33,762 nucleotides of DNA from Paratractidigestivibacter sp003150175. Lineage in GTDB: Bacteria > Actinomycetota > Coriobacteriia > Coriobacteriales > Atopobiaceae. Position 1 is the first letter of the stretch; each line of letters starts with the position of its first letter. The notes below the pieces were generated by a model, which was not told the origin of the DNA, made no database searches, and saw only the letters and a program-made list of their open reading frames with translations. Shown here piece after piece: positions 8,614-16,912 of the stretch. Made by a program: the position numbers and the translations under genes. Location of the stretch: NCBI RefSeq assembly GCF_964283195.1, contig NZ_CAXYLH010000018.1; one strand, written 5' to 3'.

Positions 8614-8657
8614 GCGCCGGGGGCCGAGCCGCGAGAGCTCGGCCCCCGGCGCTTCTT
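8614..8657 (+). terminator. Intrinsic terminator of ygiQ
   Basis: A 15-bp perfect stem, GCGCCGGGGGCCGAG (8614-8628) with CTCGGCCCCCGGCGC (8638-8652), is followed by TTCTT. It begins four bases after the stop codon and also separates the convergent ABC exporter gene. Confidence 0.85.
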
Positions 8658-8715
8658 GCCGCCGACCGCCCACTCATCGCGCGGGGGAACGGGCGGCGGC
8701 GGGGCGATGCGGCGC

Positions 8716-10500
8716 CTACGCCGCGTCGGCCTCCTCGAACTGCGAGTTGTAGAGCTTGGCGTACGCGCCGCCGGCGGCGAGCAGCTCCTCGTGGTTGCCG
8801 GACTCCACCACGTCTCCGTGCTCCATCACGAGGATGAGGTCGGCGTCGCGGATCGTCGAGAGCCGGTGCGCGATGACGAAGCTCGTGCGCCCCTCCATGA
8901 GGGCATCCATCGCGCGCTGGACGCGCAGCTCGGTACGGGTGTCTACCGAGCTCGTGGCCTCGTCGAGGATGAGCAGCGGGGCGTCCTTGACCATGGCACT
9001 GGCCGGCAGAGACGCTGCCCGGCTCGAGCTCGGTGTCGTAGCCGGCGGGAAGGCTGCGCACCCACTTGAGCAGGCCGCACGCCTCGCAGACCTCATCGAG
9101 GCGCTCGTCGCCCACGCCCTCGGCGTCGAAGGCGATGTTCTCGCGCAGCGTCCCCTGGAAGAACCGCGTGTCCTGCAGCACCATACCAAACTGCTCGTGG
9201 AGGTTCTCGCGCGTGACGTCGGCGATGTTCACGCCGTCGATGTAGATGCCGCCGTTGCCCACCTCGTAGAAGCGCATGAGGAGGTTCACGAGGGTCGTCT
9301 TTCCGGCGCCGGTGGGGCCGACGATGGCGACCTTCTTGCCCGCGAGTGCCTTGGCGCTGAAGTCGCGGATGATGTCGGTTCCCTCTTCGTAGCCGAAGCG
9401 AACGTGGCGGAAGTCCACCTCACCGCGCGGCGACTCGATGCGAGCGGGCTTGGCGGACTCGTCGTCCATCTCGTCCTCCTCGAGGAAGTCGAACACGCGC
9501 TCGCACGCGGCCGCCATGGTCTGCACCGAGCTCGCGGCCTGCGAGATGTTCTGGAGCGGCTGGGTAAAGAGGCGGATGTAGATCATGAAGGCGACGACGG
9601 TGCCGAAGGGGATCGCGCCCGAGAGCGCGAGCAGGCCGCCGACGATGCACACCACCACGTAGCTGAGGTTACCGACGAAGATCATGAGCGACATCATCGT
9701 GCCGGAGAGGAAGGCGCTCTTCCACGCAGCATCCTCGAGCGTCGCGTTGCTGCGGCCGAAACGCTCGCGCTCGCCGTCCTCGCCGTTGCAGACCTTGACG
9801 ACGTCGAGGCCGCCCATGACCTCCTCGACCTGGTCGTCGACAGCGCCGAGCGCCGCCTGCTGGCGGGCGAAGTAGGGCTGGGAGCGGCGGATGATGCCGC
9901 TCGTGAGCACCATGCCCAAAAGTGCCGACGCGATGCCGGCCACGGCCATGACCCAGTTGGTCGCGACCATCATGATGATGGAGCCGATGAGCTGCGCGAG
10001 CGAGCTCACAAGCGTGCTCATGGACTGGTTCATCGACTGCGCAACGGAGTCGACGTCGTTCGAGACGAGCGAGAGGACCTCGCCGGTGGGCTTGCGGTCC
10101 AGGAACTTGAGCGGCAGCCGGTCGATCTTGTCGGAGACCTCCGAGCGCATTCGGGCGGTGGCGTACTGGGTGGCGTTGGCCATGAGGTATCCCTGCGCGA
10201 AGTTCAGCAGGAAGCCCACGGCGTAGATGACCACGAGGAAAAACCGATGGACCGGATGGCGCCCATGTTCATCTGGCCGCCGATGCCCGCGGTGATGAGG
10301 TCGCTGATCTGGCCGAGCTTGCCGGGGCCGATGAGGTTGAGGACGGCGCCCGCGAGCGCGAGCGCGCTCGCCGCGGCAACGGTGGGCAGGTAGGGACGGC
10401 AGAACCGGGCGAGGCGGCCGAAGGCGTGGCCGAGGTCGACCTTCTGTTCCGCGGCGGTGCTCCCGCCGCCCATCCCGGGCATGTTGTTCTGGCTAGGCAT
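8716..10500 (-). pseudogene. ABC exporter subunit B (TMD-NBD), frameshifted twice
   Basis: Joined, this is a half-transporter of about 595 residues: six-helix membrane domain, then ATPase domain. The ATPase domain keeps Walker A (GPTGAGKTT), Q-loop (VLQDTRFF), Walker B (LLILDEATSSVD) and H-loop (IAHRLSTI). Two lesions break it. Near the N terminus the frame is lost in a run of five A (plus strand 10239-10243); one more base would restore GFFLVVIYAVG. Near 8998 the sequence jumps from the signature VSAGQ straight to AMVKDAPLL. The expected RQxLxIAR segment is missing: about 24 bases replaced by one, a net loss of 23 and a frameshift. The second lesion is not a homopolymer slip and looks like a true deletion. 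The start ATG overlaps the stop of the upstream subunit gene by eight bases, so the two were once coupled. Confidence 0.85.
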
Positions 10501-11917
10501 TGGCGATCTCCTCCTTGGAGAGCTGGGAGCTCACGATCTCCCGGTAGGTCGGGCAGCTGCGCAAGAGCTCGTCGTGGGTACCGACGCCCACGCAGGAGCC
10601 GCCGTCGAGCACGACGATGAGGTCGGCGTCGCGCACCGTGCCCACGCGCTGGGCGACGATGGGCTTGGTCGTGCCGGCGCACTCGCGGGCGAGGGCCTCG
10701 CGCAGCTTGCGGTCGGTCGCGAAGTCGAGGGCGCTGAACGAGTCGTCGAAGACAAGGACCTCAGGCCTGTGGGCGATGGCGCGGCCCATGGCCAGGGCCA
10801 GGCGCTGGCGCTGGCCGCCAGAGACGTTCCGCCCGCCCTGCTCGATGGCGGCGTTAAGGCCGCCCTCCATGCCCTCGACAAAGTCGGTAGACTGGGCCAC
10901 CGCGAGCGCGGCGGCCACGTCGGAGTCGAGGACGCCCACGCCGTCAGTCACGGCGGGCTCGGCCTCGATGACCTCGCTCACGCGCTCGGCGGCCATCTGG
11001 GCGCGCGGCAGCAGGACGAAGATCATGTTGAGCAGCACGAACGCGAGGACCACCTGCATGCCGTAGTTCGAGAAGACGACCATCTGCGAGAAGAGCGTGA
11101 GGCGCGCGCCCGGCGCGGCGGCCTCGATGAGGACGGCGCCGATCCAGTAGACGGCCAGGGTGAGGCCCGAGGTCACGAGCGTCATGCCCGGGTTCATGAT
11201 GGCCATCACGCGGTTGGCGATGAGGTTGTTGTCCGTGAGCTCGTCGTTCGCGCCGGAGAAGCGCTCGCGCTCGTAGCCCTCGGCGTTGTAGGCGCGCACG
11301 GGGCGCACGCCGGTCAGGTGCTCGCGCAGCAGGCGGTTGAGCACGTCGGTCAAGCCCTGGACCTTCTGGAAGCGCGGGATGCAGACGACGACGGTGAGCG
11401 CGAGCATGAGCGCGATGGAGAGCGCCGCCACGGCGGTCGCGAGCGTCCACTCCCAGCCGAAGCCGACGATCTTCACGACGGCCCAGATCGCCATGACAGG
11501 GGCCTTGACGATGACCGAGAGGCCTATCGAGACGAGGTTCTGGATCTGGGTTATGTCGTTCGTGCAGCGGTTGACGAGCGACGCCGCGCCGAAGCGGTCG
11601 ACGTCCCCGCGCGAGAGGTCGAGCGCCTGGTTGAAGACCTTCTCGCGAAGGGTGCGCGAGAGGCCCGCCGCCACGCGGGAGGCGAGGTAGACGCAGATGA
11701 CGTTGCACACGAGCGAGCCTGCGGCGCACAGCATCATGTAGCCGCCCTGGACGAGGATCTGGCCCATTGTGGAGCCGGGGGTCTCGGCGAGCGAGGTGAT
11801 CGTCGCCATGTAGTCGGGCAAGGTGAGGTCGAGCCACACCTGCAGGACCACGAACACGAGCGTGAGCAGGGCCTGCCCGCGCTGGCGCTTGTCGAGGTAT
11901 CTGAGCAGTTTCAGCAT
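10493..11917 (-). CDS. ABC exporter subunit A with in-frame deletion of Walker A/Q-loop
   Basis: The open frame encodes 474 residues, about 100 fewer than a usual half-exporter. Residues 1 to about 323 form a normal six-helix membrane domain ending in RAQMAAERVSEVIEAEP. The sequence then passes within about 20 residues to VAAALAVAQSTDFV, which normally follows the Q-loop. Walker A and the Q-loop are therefore absent, while the signature SGGQRQRLA, Walker B (VLVFDDSFSALD) and an AQR-type H-loop remain. The frame is kept, so a protein could be made but could not bind ATP normally. The start at 11917 has AAAGGA eight bases upstream; an in-frame ATG at 11935 does not. It lies downstream of a MarR gene and overlaps subunit B. 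Together they resemble a heterodimeric multidrug exporter in decay. Confidence 0.85.
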   Translation of the reverse strand: MLKLLRYLDKRQRGQALLTLVFVVLQVWLDLTLPDYMATITSLAETPGSTMGQILVQGGYMMLCAAGSLVCNVICVYLASRVAAGLSRTLREKVFNQALDLSRGDVDRFGAASLVNRCTNDITQIQNLVSIGLSVIVKAPVMAIWAVVKIVGFGWEWTLATAVAALSIALMLALTVVVCIPRFQKVQGLTDVLNRLLREHLTGVRPVRAYNAEGYERERFSGANDELTDNNLIANRVMAIMNPGMTLVTSGLTLAVYWIGAVLIEAAAPGARLTLFSQMVVFSNYGMQVVLAFVLLNMIFVLLPRAQMAAERVSEVIEAEPAVTDGVGVLDSDVAAALAVAQSTDFVEGMEGGLNAAIEQGGRNVSGGQRQRLALAMGRAIAHRPEVLVFDDSFSALDFATDRKLREALARECAGTTKPIVAQRVGTVRDADLIVVLDGGSCVGVGTHDELLRSCPTYREIVSSQLSKEEIANA

Positions 11918-12075
11918 CGCGAGTTTTCCTTTCATTGTTAGGTATTTGACGGTAAGTAATCCGCCGCGTTGTGCGGCGGATGGTTGGCGGACGAGGGCCG
12001 AGGCTGCGGACGGTTGGCGGATGGAGCCGGCGGCCGCTTACGGGCGGTGCTGGGACCGGACCCGTGACCTCGCAG
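11918..12075. promoter_or_regulatory. Upstream region of the ABC pair with shared MarR-like motif
   Basis: Plus-strand TTGTTAGGTATTTG (about 11935-11948) closely resembles CTGCTAGGTATTGT just upstream of the MarR gene. The shared TAGGTATT core upstream of both units suggests a common operator. A 9-bp hairpin ATCCGCCGC/GCGGCGGAT occupies 11959-11981 with no T tract. Confidence 0.4.
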
Positions 12076-12513
12076 TTATTTGACGAGGGGCTCCGCGATC
12101 CTCTCCACCAGGCGGGCGAGCTCGAGCTGCTCCTCAGCCGAGAGCGGCGCCAAGAGGGACGAGACCCCGCGCACGGCGGACTGGAAGTTCGCCTCGCCGA
12201 AGGCCTCGCCGGCAGGCGTGATGCGCACGATCACGCCGCGGCCGTCCTCGGGGTTCGTTTGGCGGACGACGTATCCCTTGCGCTCGAGTGCCTTGAGCGT
12301 GTTCGCCACCCGTGCGCTCGAGACGCCGAGGGCATCCATGAGCTGGGAGGGCGTGGCCTCGCGGTCATGCTGGGCGAGGCAGCCGAGGACGCCCATCTCG
12401 CCGCGCGAGGCGTTGAGCGCGTCCATGCCGCCGGCGTTCGTGATGGCGCCCATCGCGCGGGTCACCTTATAGGCAGCGAGGCTCGATGCGTCATCCGCGG
12501 AAGGTTTCTCCAT
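12076..12513 (-). CDS. MarR-family transcriptional regulator
   Basis: This 145-residue winged-helix protein has normal MarR length. The DNA-binding segment is TPSQLMDALGVSSARVANTLKALERKGYVVRQTNPEDGRGVIVRITPAG, with the DxR wing motif (EDGRG) typical of the family. The start at 12513 has AAAGGAG seven bases upstream. The gene lies 158 bases upstream of the ABC exporter pair on the same strand. MarR repressors commonly control adjacent multidrug exporters and themselves, and the TAGGTATT motif shared by both upstream regions supports that here. The ligand is unknown. Confidence 0.88.
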   Translation of the reverse strand: MEKPSADDASSLAAYKVTRAMGAITNAGGMDALNASRGEMGVLGCLAQHDREATPSQLMDALGVSSARVANTLKALERKGYVVRQTNPEDGRGVIVRITPAGEAFGEANFQSAVRGVSSLLAPLSAEEQLELARLVERIAEPLVK

Positions 12514-12532
12514 GCGATTCTCCTTTCAGTGT

Positions 12533-12556
12533 TAGCTTTTACTGCTAGGTATTGTA
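12533..12556. promoter_or_regulatory. Candidate MarR operator over the marR promoter
   Basis: TAGC-ttttact-GCTA (12533-12547) is a small inverted repeat overlapping the TAGGTATT motif. It lies next to a minus-strand -10-like box TACAAT (plus 12551-12556). A convincing -35 is not seen at 17 bases; TTGCAC lies 20 bases upstream. Confidence 0.4.
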
Positions 12557-12747
12557 TCCACGCCATTTGCCTTCTAGTGCAAGATATTTGACCGGCACAA
12601 ACGCTCCACAAACCACGAGTTGTTCCGGCGCATGGGCAAGAAACCAGCGCCTGCGGCCGCGCGCCGAGCCGAAACATGGCAAACTGGCATACCGGCCTGG
12701 TGATCCGCCCCGGGCCGTCGAGTCACACAGAAACGAGGCGCAGCCCG

Positions 12748-13167
12748 ATGGTCAAAGACATAGTCCGCTCTCCCCTGCTGCTCCGCGTGCCGAGCGAGCC
12801 CGCGGTCCCGCACTCCGCGCTCGACTCCGAGGTGGGTCAGGACCTTCTCGACACGCTCGCCGCGCATGCCGACGAGTGCGTCGGGATGGCGGCGAACATG
12901 ATCGGGCAGCGCCGGCGCATCATCGTCGTCGCCAACGGGGCGCGCCATATGCTCATGCACAACCCCGAGATCCTCGAGGCGAGCTGCCCTTACCAGACCG
13001 AGGAGGGGTGCCTCTCGCTCGAGGGGACGCGCCCCTGCACGCGTTACCGCCGCATCAAGGTCCGCTACCTTGACGAGTCCTGGAACGAGCGGACCTTCAC
13101 CTTCACGGGCTTCATCGCCGAGATCATCCAGCACGAGATCGACCACTGCGACGGCGTCGTAATCTAA
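12748..13167 (+). CDS. Peptide deformylase-like protein with altered motif 1
   Basis: This 139-residue protein keeps two of three deformylase motifs: EEGCLS, with metal ligand C88, and QHEIDH, with ligands H129 and H133 and catalytic E130. Motif 1, normally GxGLAAxQ, reads VGMAANMIG, so the catalytic Gln is replaced by Met51. The protein is shorter than classical deformylases (about 165-180 residues) and ends shortly after the HEIDH helix. I recall a family of short deformylase-like proteins with AANMIG in anaerobic Gram-positives, so this is probably a stable variant, not decay. It could still remove formyl groups or act on another N-formyl or peptide substrate. The start at 12748 has GAGG ten bases upstream. 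The gene is convergent with the Ddl gene. Confidence 0.8.
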   Translation: MVKDIVRSPLLLRVPSEPAVPHSALDSEVGQDLLDTLAAHADECVGMAANMIGQRRRIIVVANGARHMLMHNPEILEASCPYQTEEGCLSLEGTRPCTRYRRIKVRYLDESWNERTFTFTGFIAEIIQHEIDHCDGVVI

Positions 13168-13186
13168 CAGCCCCGAAGGGTGTCCC

Positions 13187-13334
13187 CGAATGATGAGTGT
13201 CCCAGGAAGCTGCAGCCAATGACTGTCACTGGCTGACGGCACCAACACTGGGTGACAGTCATTGCGTGATGGGTGGCACAGGATGATGTGTGTCCCAGGA
13301 AGCTGCACGCAATGACTGTCACCCAGTGTTGGTG
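13187..13334. repeat. 29-bp perfect inverted repeat with flanking direct repeats
   Basis: Arms at 13240-13268 and 13306-13334 are exact reverse complements of 29 bases around a 37-base centre. The right part (about 13283-13334) also repeats directly, with few changes, the block at about 13189-13230 (both contain GTGTCCCAGGAAGCTGCA and CAATGACTGTCAC). So one unit occurs twice directly and once, in part, inverted. The element fills the gap between two convergent genes and ends one base before the Ddl stop codon. It may work as a two-way terminator or be a dispersed repeat. Confidence 0.85.
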
Positions 13335-14390
13335 TTAGTCGGAGAGCTTGGCGGAGATGAGGTCGGAGAGGACGTCGCCGAGCTCGTGGCCGGCGACGCG
13401 CATCATCTGCGGGAAGCGGCTGTAGTAGGTGAGGCCGGGAGTCGAGTTGACCTCGTTGAAGACGACCTCGCCCTCGGGCGTGACGAACATGTCCACGCGC
13501 GCGAAGCCCTCGCAGCCGAGTGCCTCGTAGACGCGCTGACCGGCGTCCTTGACCTTGGCCAGGAGCTCCGGCGAGAGGTCCGACGGGCAGCGCAGCTCGG
13601 TATTCGCGCCGGGGTTCTTCTCGAGGTGGATGCGGAAGAACCCGTCGCCGGTGACGACGATCTGGTCGACCTCGCCCATACTGACGCCGCGGACGGCGTC
13701 GCCCACGACGGCGCAGCCGACCTCGTCGCCGACGATGGCCTCCTCCACGGCGACCTTGCGGTCGAGCGCGAACGCCGCGGAGAGCGCCTTCTGGTAGCTC
13801 GCCTCATCGGTCGCCTTGGACACGCCGATCGACGAACCGCCGCGGGCAGGCTTGACGAAGACAGGGAAGCCGCCGCAGGCGCGCGCGGCGGCGAGCGCCT
13901 CGCTGACGGTGGAGCCGCGGTAGAGGACCTCACACTTGGGTGAGCGGACGCCGGCGGCCGCAGCGAGGCGGTGGCTCGCGTCCTTGTCCATGCACACGGC
14001 GCTCGAGAGCACGCCGCAGCCGACGTAGGGCACGCCGCAGGTCTCGAGCGCGCCCTGCAAGGTGCCGTCCTCGCCGCCCTGGCCGTGCATGACGGGCAGC
14101 GCCACGTCGACGTCGATCCGCTCGAGCCCGCCGTCGCGAAGCGCGAAGAACCCGCCCGCATGCTCGCCCATGCCGGGGACGAGGACGACGCGCTCGGTGT
14201 CGTGGGTCTCCCAGTCGCCGGTCACGTCTGCGGAGTCGCCGGTGTAGTGCAGCCACTCCCCCGCCTTCGTAATGCCGATGAGGACGAGCTCGAAGCGGCC
14301 GGCGAGCGCGCTAATGACGTTGTCGGCGGACTTGCAGGAGATGTCGTGCTCGGTGGAGATCCCGCCGAAGAGGATGGCGACCTTGGTCAT
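13335..14390 (-). CDS. ddl: D-alanine--D-alanine ligase family protein, VanG-like
   Basis: This 351-residue ATP-grasp ligase joins two D-amino acids for peptidoglycan precursors. The N-terminal LFGGISTEHDIS, the ATP-binding VFVKPARGGSSIGVSK, and the C-terminal NEVNSTPGLT with YSRFPQMM are visible. The segments VEEAIVGDEVGCAVVG and MGEVDQI...FFRIHLEKNPG resemble the VanG/D-Ala-D-Ser ligase branch more than E. coli DdlB. Many Gram-positive housekeeping ligases share these features, so this does not by itself predict vancomycin resistance, and no vanS, vanR or vanT lies nearby. The start at 14390 is chosen because GAAAGG lies upstream and MTKVAILFGG is the usual N terminus; the 22 residues before it have no family match. 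Confidence 0.88.
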   Translation of the reverse strand: MTKVAILFGGISTEHDISCKSADNVISALAGRFELVLIGITKAGEWLHYTGDSADVTGDWETHDTERVVLVPGMGEHAGGFFALRDGGLERIDVDVALPVMHGQGGEDGTLQGALETCGVPYVGCGVLSSAVCMDKDASHRLAAAAGVRSPKCEVLYRGSTVSEALAAARACGGFPVFVKPARGGSSIGVSKATDEASYQKALSAAFALDRKVAVEEAIVGDEVGCAVVGDAVRGVSMGEVDQIVVTGDGFFRIHLEKNPGANTELRCPSDLSPELLAKVKDAGQRVYEALGCEGFARVDMFVTPEGEVVFNEVNSTPGLTYYSRFPQMMRVAGHELGDVLSDLISAKLSD

Positions 14391-14477
14391 GGTTGGGGGC
14401 CTTTCGTCGTGATGTGGTTGGTATCGGATTCGCGCGGTGCGCGCGAGACTGCTCAAGCCGCACTATTCTACGCCATG

Positions 14478-14507
14478 AAAAAGGCCCCCTCCTGAGGAAG
14501 GGGGCCT
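14478..14507 (-). terminator. Intrinsic terminator after the GPH symporter gene
   Basis: On the minus strand GGCCCCCT...AGGGGGCC (stem arms plus 14483-14490 and 14499-14506) is followed by TTTTT (plus 14478-14482). It lies about 70 bases after the symporter stop and separates it from the Ddl gene. Confidence 0.85.
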
Positions 14508-14578
14508 GCGGCAGGTTTGTTCCGCCGACCGTCCGCGGACAGCGCCGACGAAGGATCGCGGGAGCCGCCCGCGACGGG

Positions 14579-16180
14579 CTAGGCGCGGTACTTCTCGGGC
14601 ACCTGGTCCATGGTCTGCCACTTGCCGAGGGCCCCGTCGACGGTCATGCCCGCAGAGATCGCGTCCTTGCGGCAGGCGTTGACGGCCTGGATCTCCTTCA
14701 TGCGCTCGCCCGTCAGGGTGTAGCCCTTCATGGCCAGCAGCGTGAGCACCCAGGCGATCATCGGGATCACGCAGAACAGCACGATGGTCAGCCAGTTCAT
14801 GCCGTCGGCGTACGGGGTCGTGGTGTCGGGCAGCTGCGTCAGGCCGACGGCCAGAAGCGCGATGCCGACGACGGTGGTGGAAAGCGAGCTCACGAGCTTG
14901 TCCACGAACGAGAAGAGCGTGCCGATGACGCCCGGCGCGTAGTTGCCGGAGCGGTACATCTCGTAGTCGGAGCAGTCGGCGATCATCGGGATGGCCATGT
15001 CGGCGGTGGAGTAGTACGCGCCGTAGCCCAAGCCGTAGAGGACGATGAAGATGATGGTGTAGGCGTTGAGCGTCAGGTGGAAACCGCCCTCGGTGCTGAA
15101 GATCGAGAGGCAGAACGCCGGGTTGCCGGGGTTCCACATGGCCAGCAGCGCGACGACGCCGACGTAGAGGGCGAGCGCCAGGGTGGTGAAGGTCACGAGG
15201 GTCTTCTTTTGCCCGTGCTTTTGGCTCATGCGCAGGCCGCCGAGGAAGAAGGGCGCGGAGAACACGTAGCCCATCACGTACATGGGCAGGTACAGGCCGT
15301 TGTAGTTGCCCATCATGCAGCTGTACAGAAGGACGCCGACCGAGGTGTTGGTAGCGACGGCGAAGGCGAACTTGGTGCCGGAAGCCGCAACCATGAGGCG
15401 CTGGAGCTCCTTGTTGGACTTGAAGATCTGGACGTAGTCCTTGAGGGTGAGCTTATTCTCGTCACCCTCCTTGGACTCGCCGCCGAGGCCCCAGTACTCC
15501 TTCTTGTCCTTGCCGGCGATGCCGATGACCGCGAGCGCGGTGAGCGCGGCGGACAGCACGATCACGAGCGGGATGAGGAAGTTGAAGAACGCCTCGGTGC
15601 CAAAGCCGACGTTGCCGCCGACGATGGAGGCGACGGCCATGGTCACACCCATGCCGACGAGCGACGCGATGGTGTTGAACAGCGTGAAGGTCGGGCGCTG
15701 CTTGGGGTCGTTGGTCAGGCAGGTCTGGCCCGAGCGCGTGCAGGAGGTCTGGATGGAGTAGCCGACCATGAGCAGGATGTAGAACACGGTGTAGGCCACG
15801 TACTTGACCGCGGTCGCGTCCTCGGGAATCAGGCGCGTGCCGTAGAAGAGCAGAAGCGACGAGACGATCATCACGACGTTGCCGAGCACCATGAACGGGC
15901 GGAACTTGCCGAACTTGGTCTCGGTGCGGTCGATGAGCATGCCCACGACCGGGTCGATGAAGGCGTCGAGCGCGCGGGTGACGGTGACCATCGTGGTCGC
16001 GAACGCGAGCACGAGGCCGAGCACGCCGTTGGCATAGTAGGCGATGTAGTTCATGAGAAGGACGTAGTACACGTTCGTCGCGCCGTTGTTGAACGGGAAG
16101 AGGACGAGCTGGTACATCTTGGCCTGGTTGAGCGAGGTGGACGCGCCCTCCCCCGCGGGTTTCTGTGCGGTATCTGCCAT
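14579..16180 (-). CDS. GPH-family sugar:cation symporter (MFS fold)
   Basis: This 533-residue, roughly 12-helix membrane protein belongs to the glycoside-pentoside-hexuronide:cation symporter family (MelB/UidB-like). The family signature is clear near residue 85: DAFIDPVVGMLIDRTETKFGKFRP. It should import a glycoside or short oligosaccharide with H+ or Na+. It lies next to the GH3 genes and shares their operator type, so its substrate is probably a product of those enzymes; glucuronides are plausible given the uxu genes, but this is inference. The start at 16180 has AAAGGA eight bases upstream; the ATG at 16213 does not. It forms its own unit, with a terminator on each side. Confidence 0.9.
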   Translation of the reverse strand: MADTAQKPAGEGASTSLNQAKMYQLVLFPFNNGATNVYYVLLMNYIAYYANGVLGLVLAFATTMVTVTRALDAFIDPVVGMLIDRTETKFGKFRPFMVLGNVVMIVSSLLLFYGTRLIPEDATAVKYVAYTVFYILLMVGYSIQTSCTRSGQTCLTNDPKQRPTFTLFNTIASLVGMGVTMAVASIVGGNVGFGTEAFFNFLIPLVIVLSAALTALAVIGIAGKDKKEYWGLGGESKEGDENKLTLKDYVQIFKSNKELQRLMVAASGTKFAFAVATNTSVGVLLYSCMMGNYNGLYLPMYVMGYVFSAPFFLGGLRMSQKHGQKKTLVTFTTLALALYVGVVALLAMWNPGNPAFCLSIFSTEGGFHLTLNAYTIIFIVLYGLGYGAYYSTADMAIPMIADCSDYEMYRSGNYAPGVIGTLFSFVDKLVSSLSTTVVGIALLAVGLTQLPDTTTPYADGMNWLTIVLFCVIPMIAWVLTLLAMKGYTLTGERMKEIQAVNACRKDAISAGMTVDGALGKWQTMDQVPEKYRA

Positions 16181-16224
16181 GCGATTTCCTTTCTGGATCG
16201 GCGGGTCCAGCATAAATTGACTGG

Positions 16225-16236
16225 CTAATATACTAG
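16225..16236. promoter_or_regulatory. Locus operator copy upstream of the symporter
   Basis: CTAATATACTAG is a divergent copy of the CTGATATACCAG motif found elsewhere in this locus (9 of 12 positions match). It lies 45 bases upstream of the symporter start. Confidence 0.45.
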
Positions 16237-16338
16237 TTCATCCGTTTTTCCCCGGATTCTCGAAGCCGGCTCCAACCGGCTCTGCGGCACGCTTTGGCCG
16301 GTGAACGGAATATTCCTGCCCAAAATCGTGCGATTACG

Positions 16339-16375
16339 AAAAAGAGCCCCGCCCCTGCGAGTCGCAGGCGGGGCG
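16339..16375 (-). terminator. Terminator of the GH3 / small membrane protein unit
   Basis: GCCCCGCCCCTGC (16346-16358) pairs with GCAGGCGGGGC (16364-16374) with one bulge. On the minus strand it is followed by TCTTTTT. It lies about 70 bases after the stop of the small membrane protein gene. Confidence 0.8.
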
Positions 16376-16443
16376 GGACTCTGGTTCAGCAAGTGCCGCA
16401 AGCTGTCATACCAGATGCAGCGTCACAGCCATTGCCGGTCGAG

Positions 16444-16911
16444 CTAATCGGTCGGCTCGGCGTCCTTGAAGGCGGGCAGGAACGCGGCGACCACGAGCAC
16501 GAGCGCGGCGACCACGAGCAGCACGGCCGCGACGATCGTGGAGTTGAAGACGCCCCAGCCGATCTGGTTGGACGCGTTCCACGAGAAGAGCCCGGACGCG
16601 AGGATGACCCTGGCGCCGATGACCTTGACGCCAGTGAACACGAGCGCGAAGACCGCGACGGCCGAGCACGCATTCGCGAAGATCGGGTTCAGCCCGTCCT
16701 TGGCCTGCGCGAGGGCGCCGGCGACGGTCAGCACGATCGCGACGACGATGAGGACGAGGTAGAGCGGCAGGCCGGCGAGCGCGTAGTCGGCGCTCTTCGT
16801 GGAGCACAGCACGGTCGCGACGGCGCCGGCGACGGCGAGGACGATGCCCGCGGCGTCGAGGTAGAGGCCGAACCCGCGCTTCTTGCCCGCGGTGAGGTTC
16901 TTGGATGCCAT
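16444..16911 (-). CDS. Small four-helix membrane protein, unknown function
   Basis: The product has 155 residues and four hydrophobic segments at about residues 15-35, 48-70, 80-105 and 120-147, with charged ends (MASKNLTAGKKR at the N terminus, KDAEPTD at the C terminus). I do not recognise the family. The start at 16911 lies one base after the stop of the GH3 gene, with GGAGG six bases upstream inside that gene, so the two are translationally coupled. The pairing suggests that it helps assemble, anchor or couple the membrane-bound GH3 enzyme to transport, but nothing in the sequence proves this. Confidence 0.8.
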   Translation of the reverse strand: MASKNLTAGKKRGFGLYLDAAGIVLAVAGAVATVLCSTKSADYALAGLPLYLVLIVVAIVLTVAGALAQAKDGLNPIFANACSAVAVFALVFTGVKVIGARVILASGLFSWNASNQIGWGVFNSTIVAAVLLVVAALVLVVAAFLPAFKDAEPTD

Positions 16912-16912
16912 C

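Noticed and set aside
6385..8673. Long minus-strand open frame opposite ygiQ
   Set aside because: Antisense shadow; the plus strand encodes the radical SAM motif. It also does not explain the minus-strand hairpin at 6156-6191.
13187..13334. CRISPR array
   Set aside because: Only two direct copies and one inverted copy are present, spacing is irregular, and there are no cas genes.
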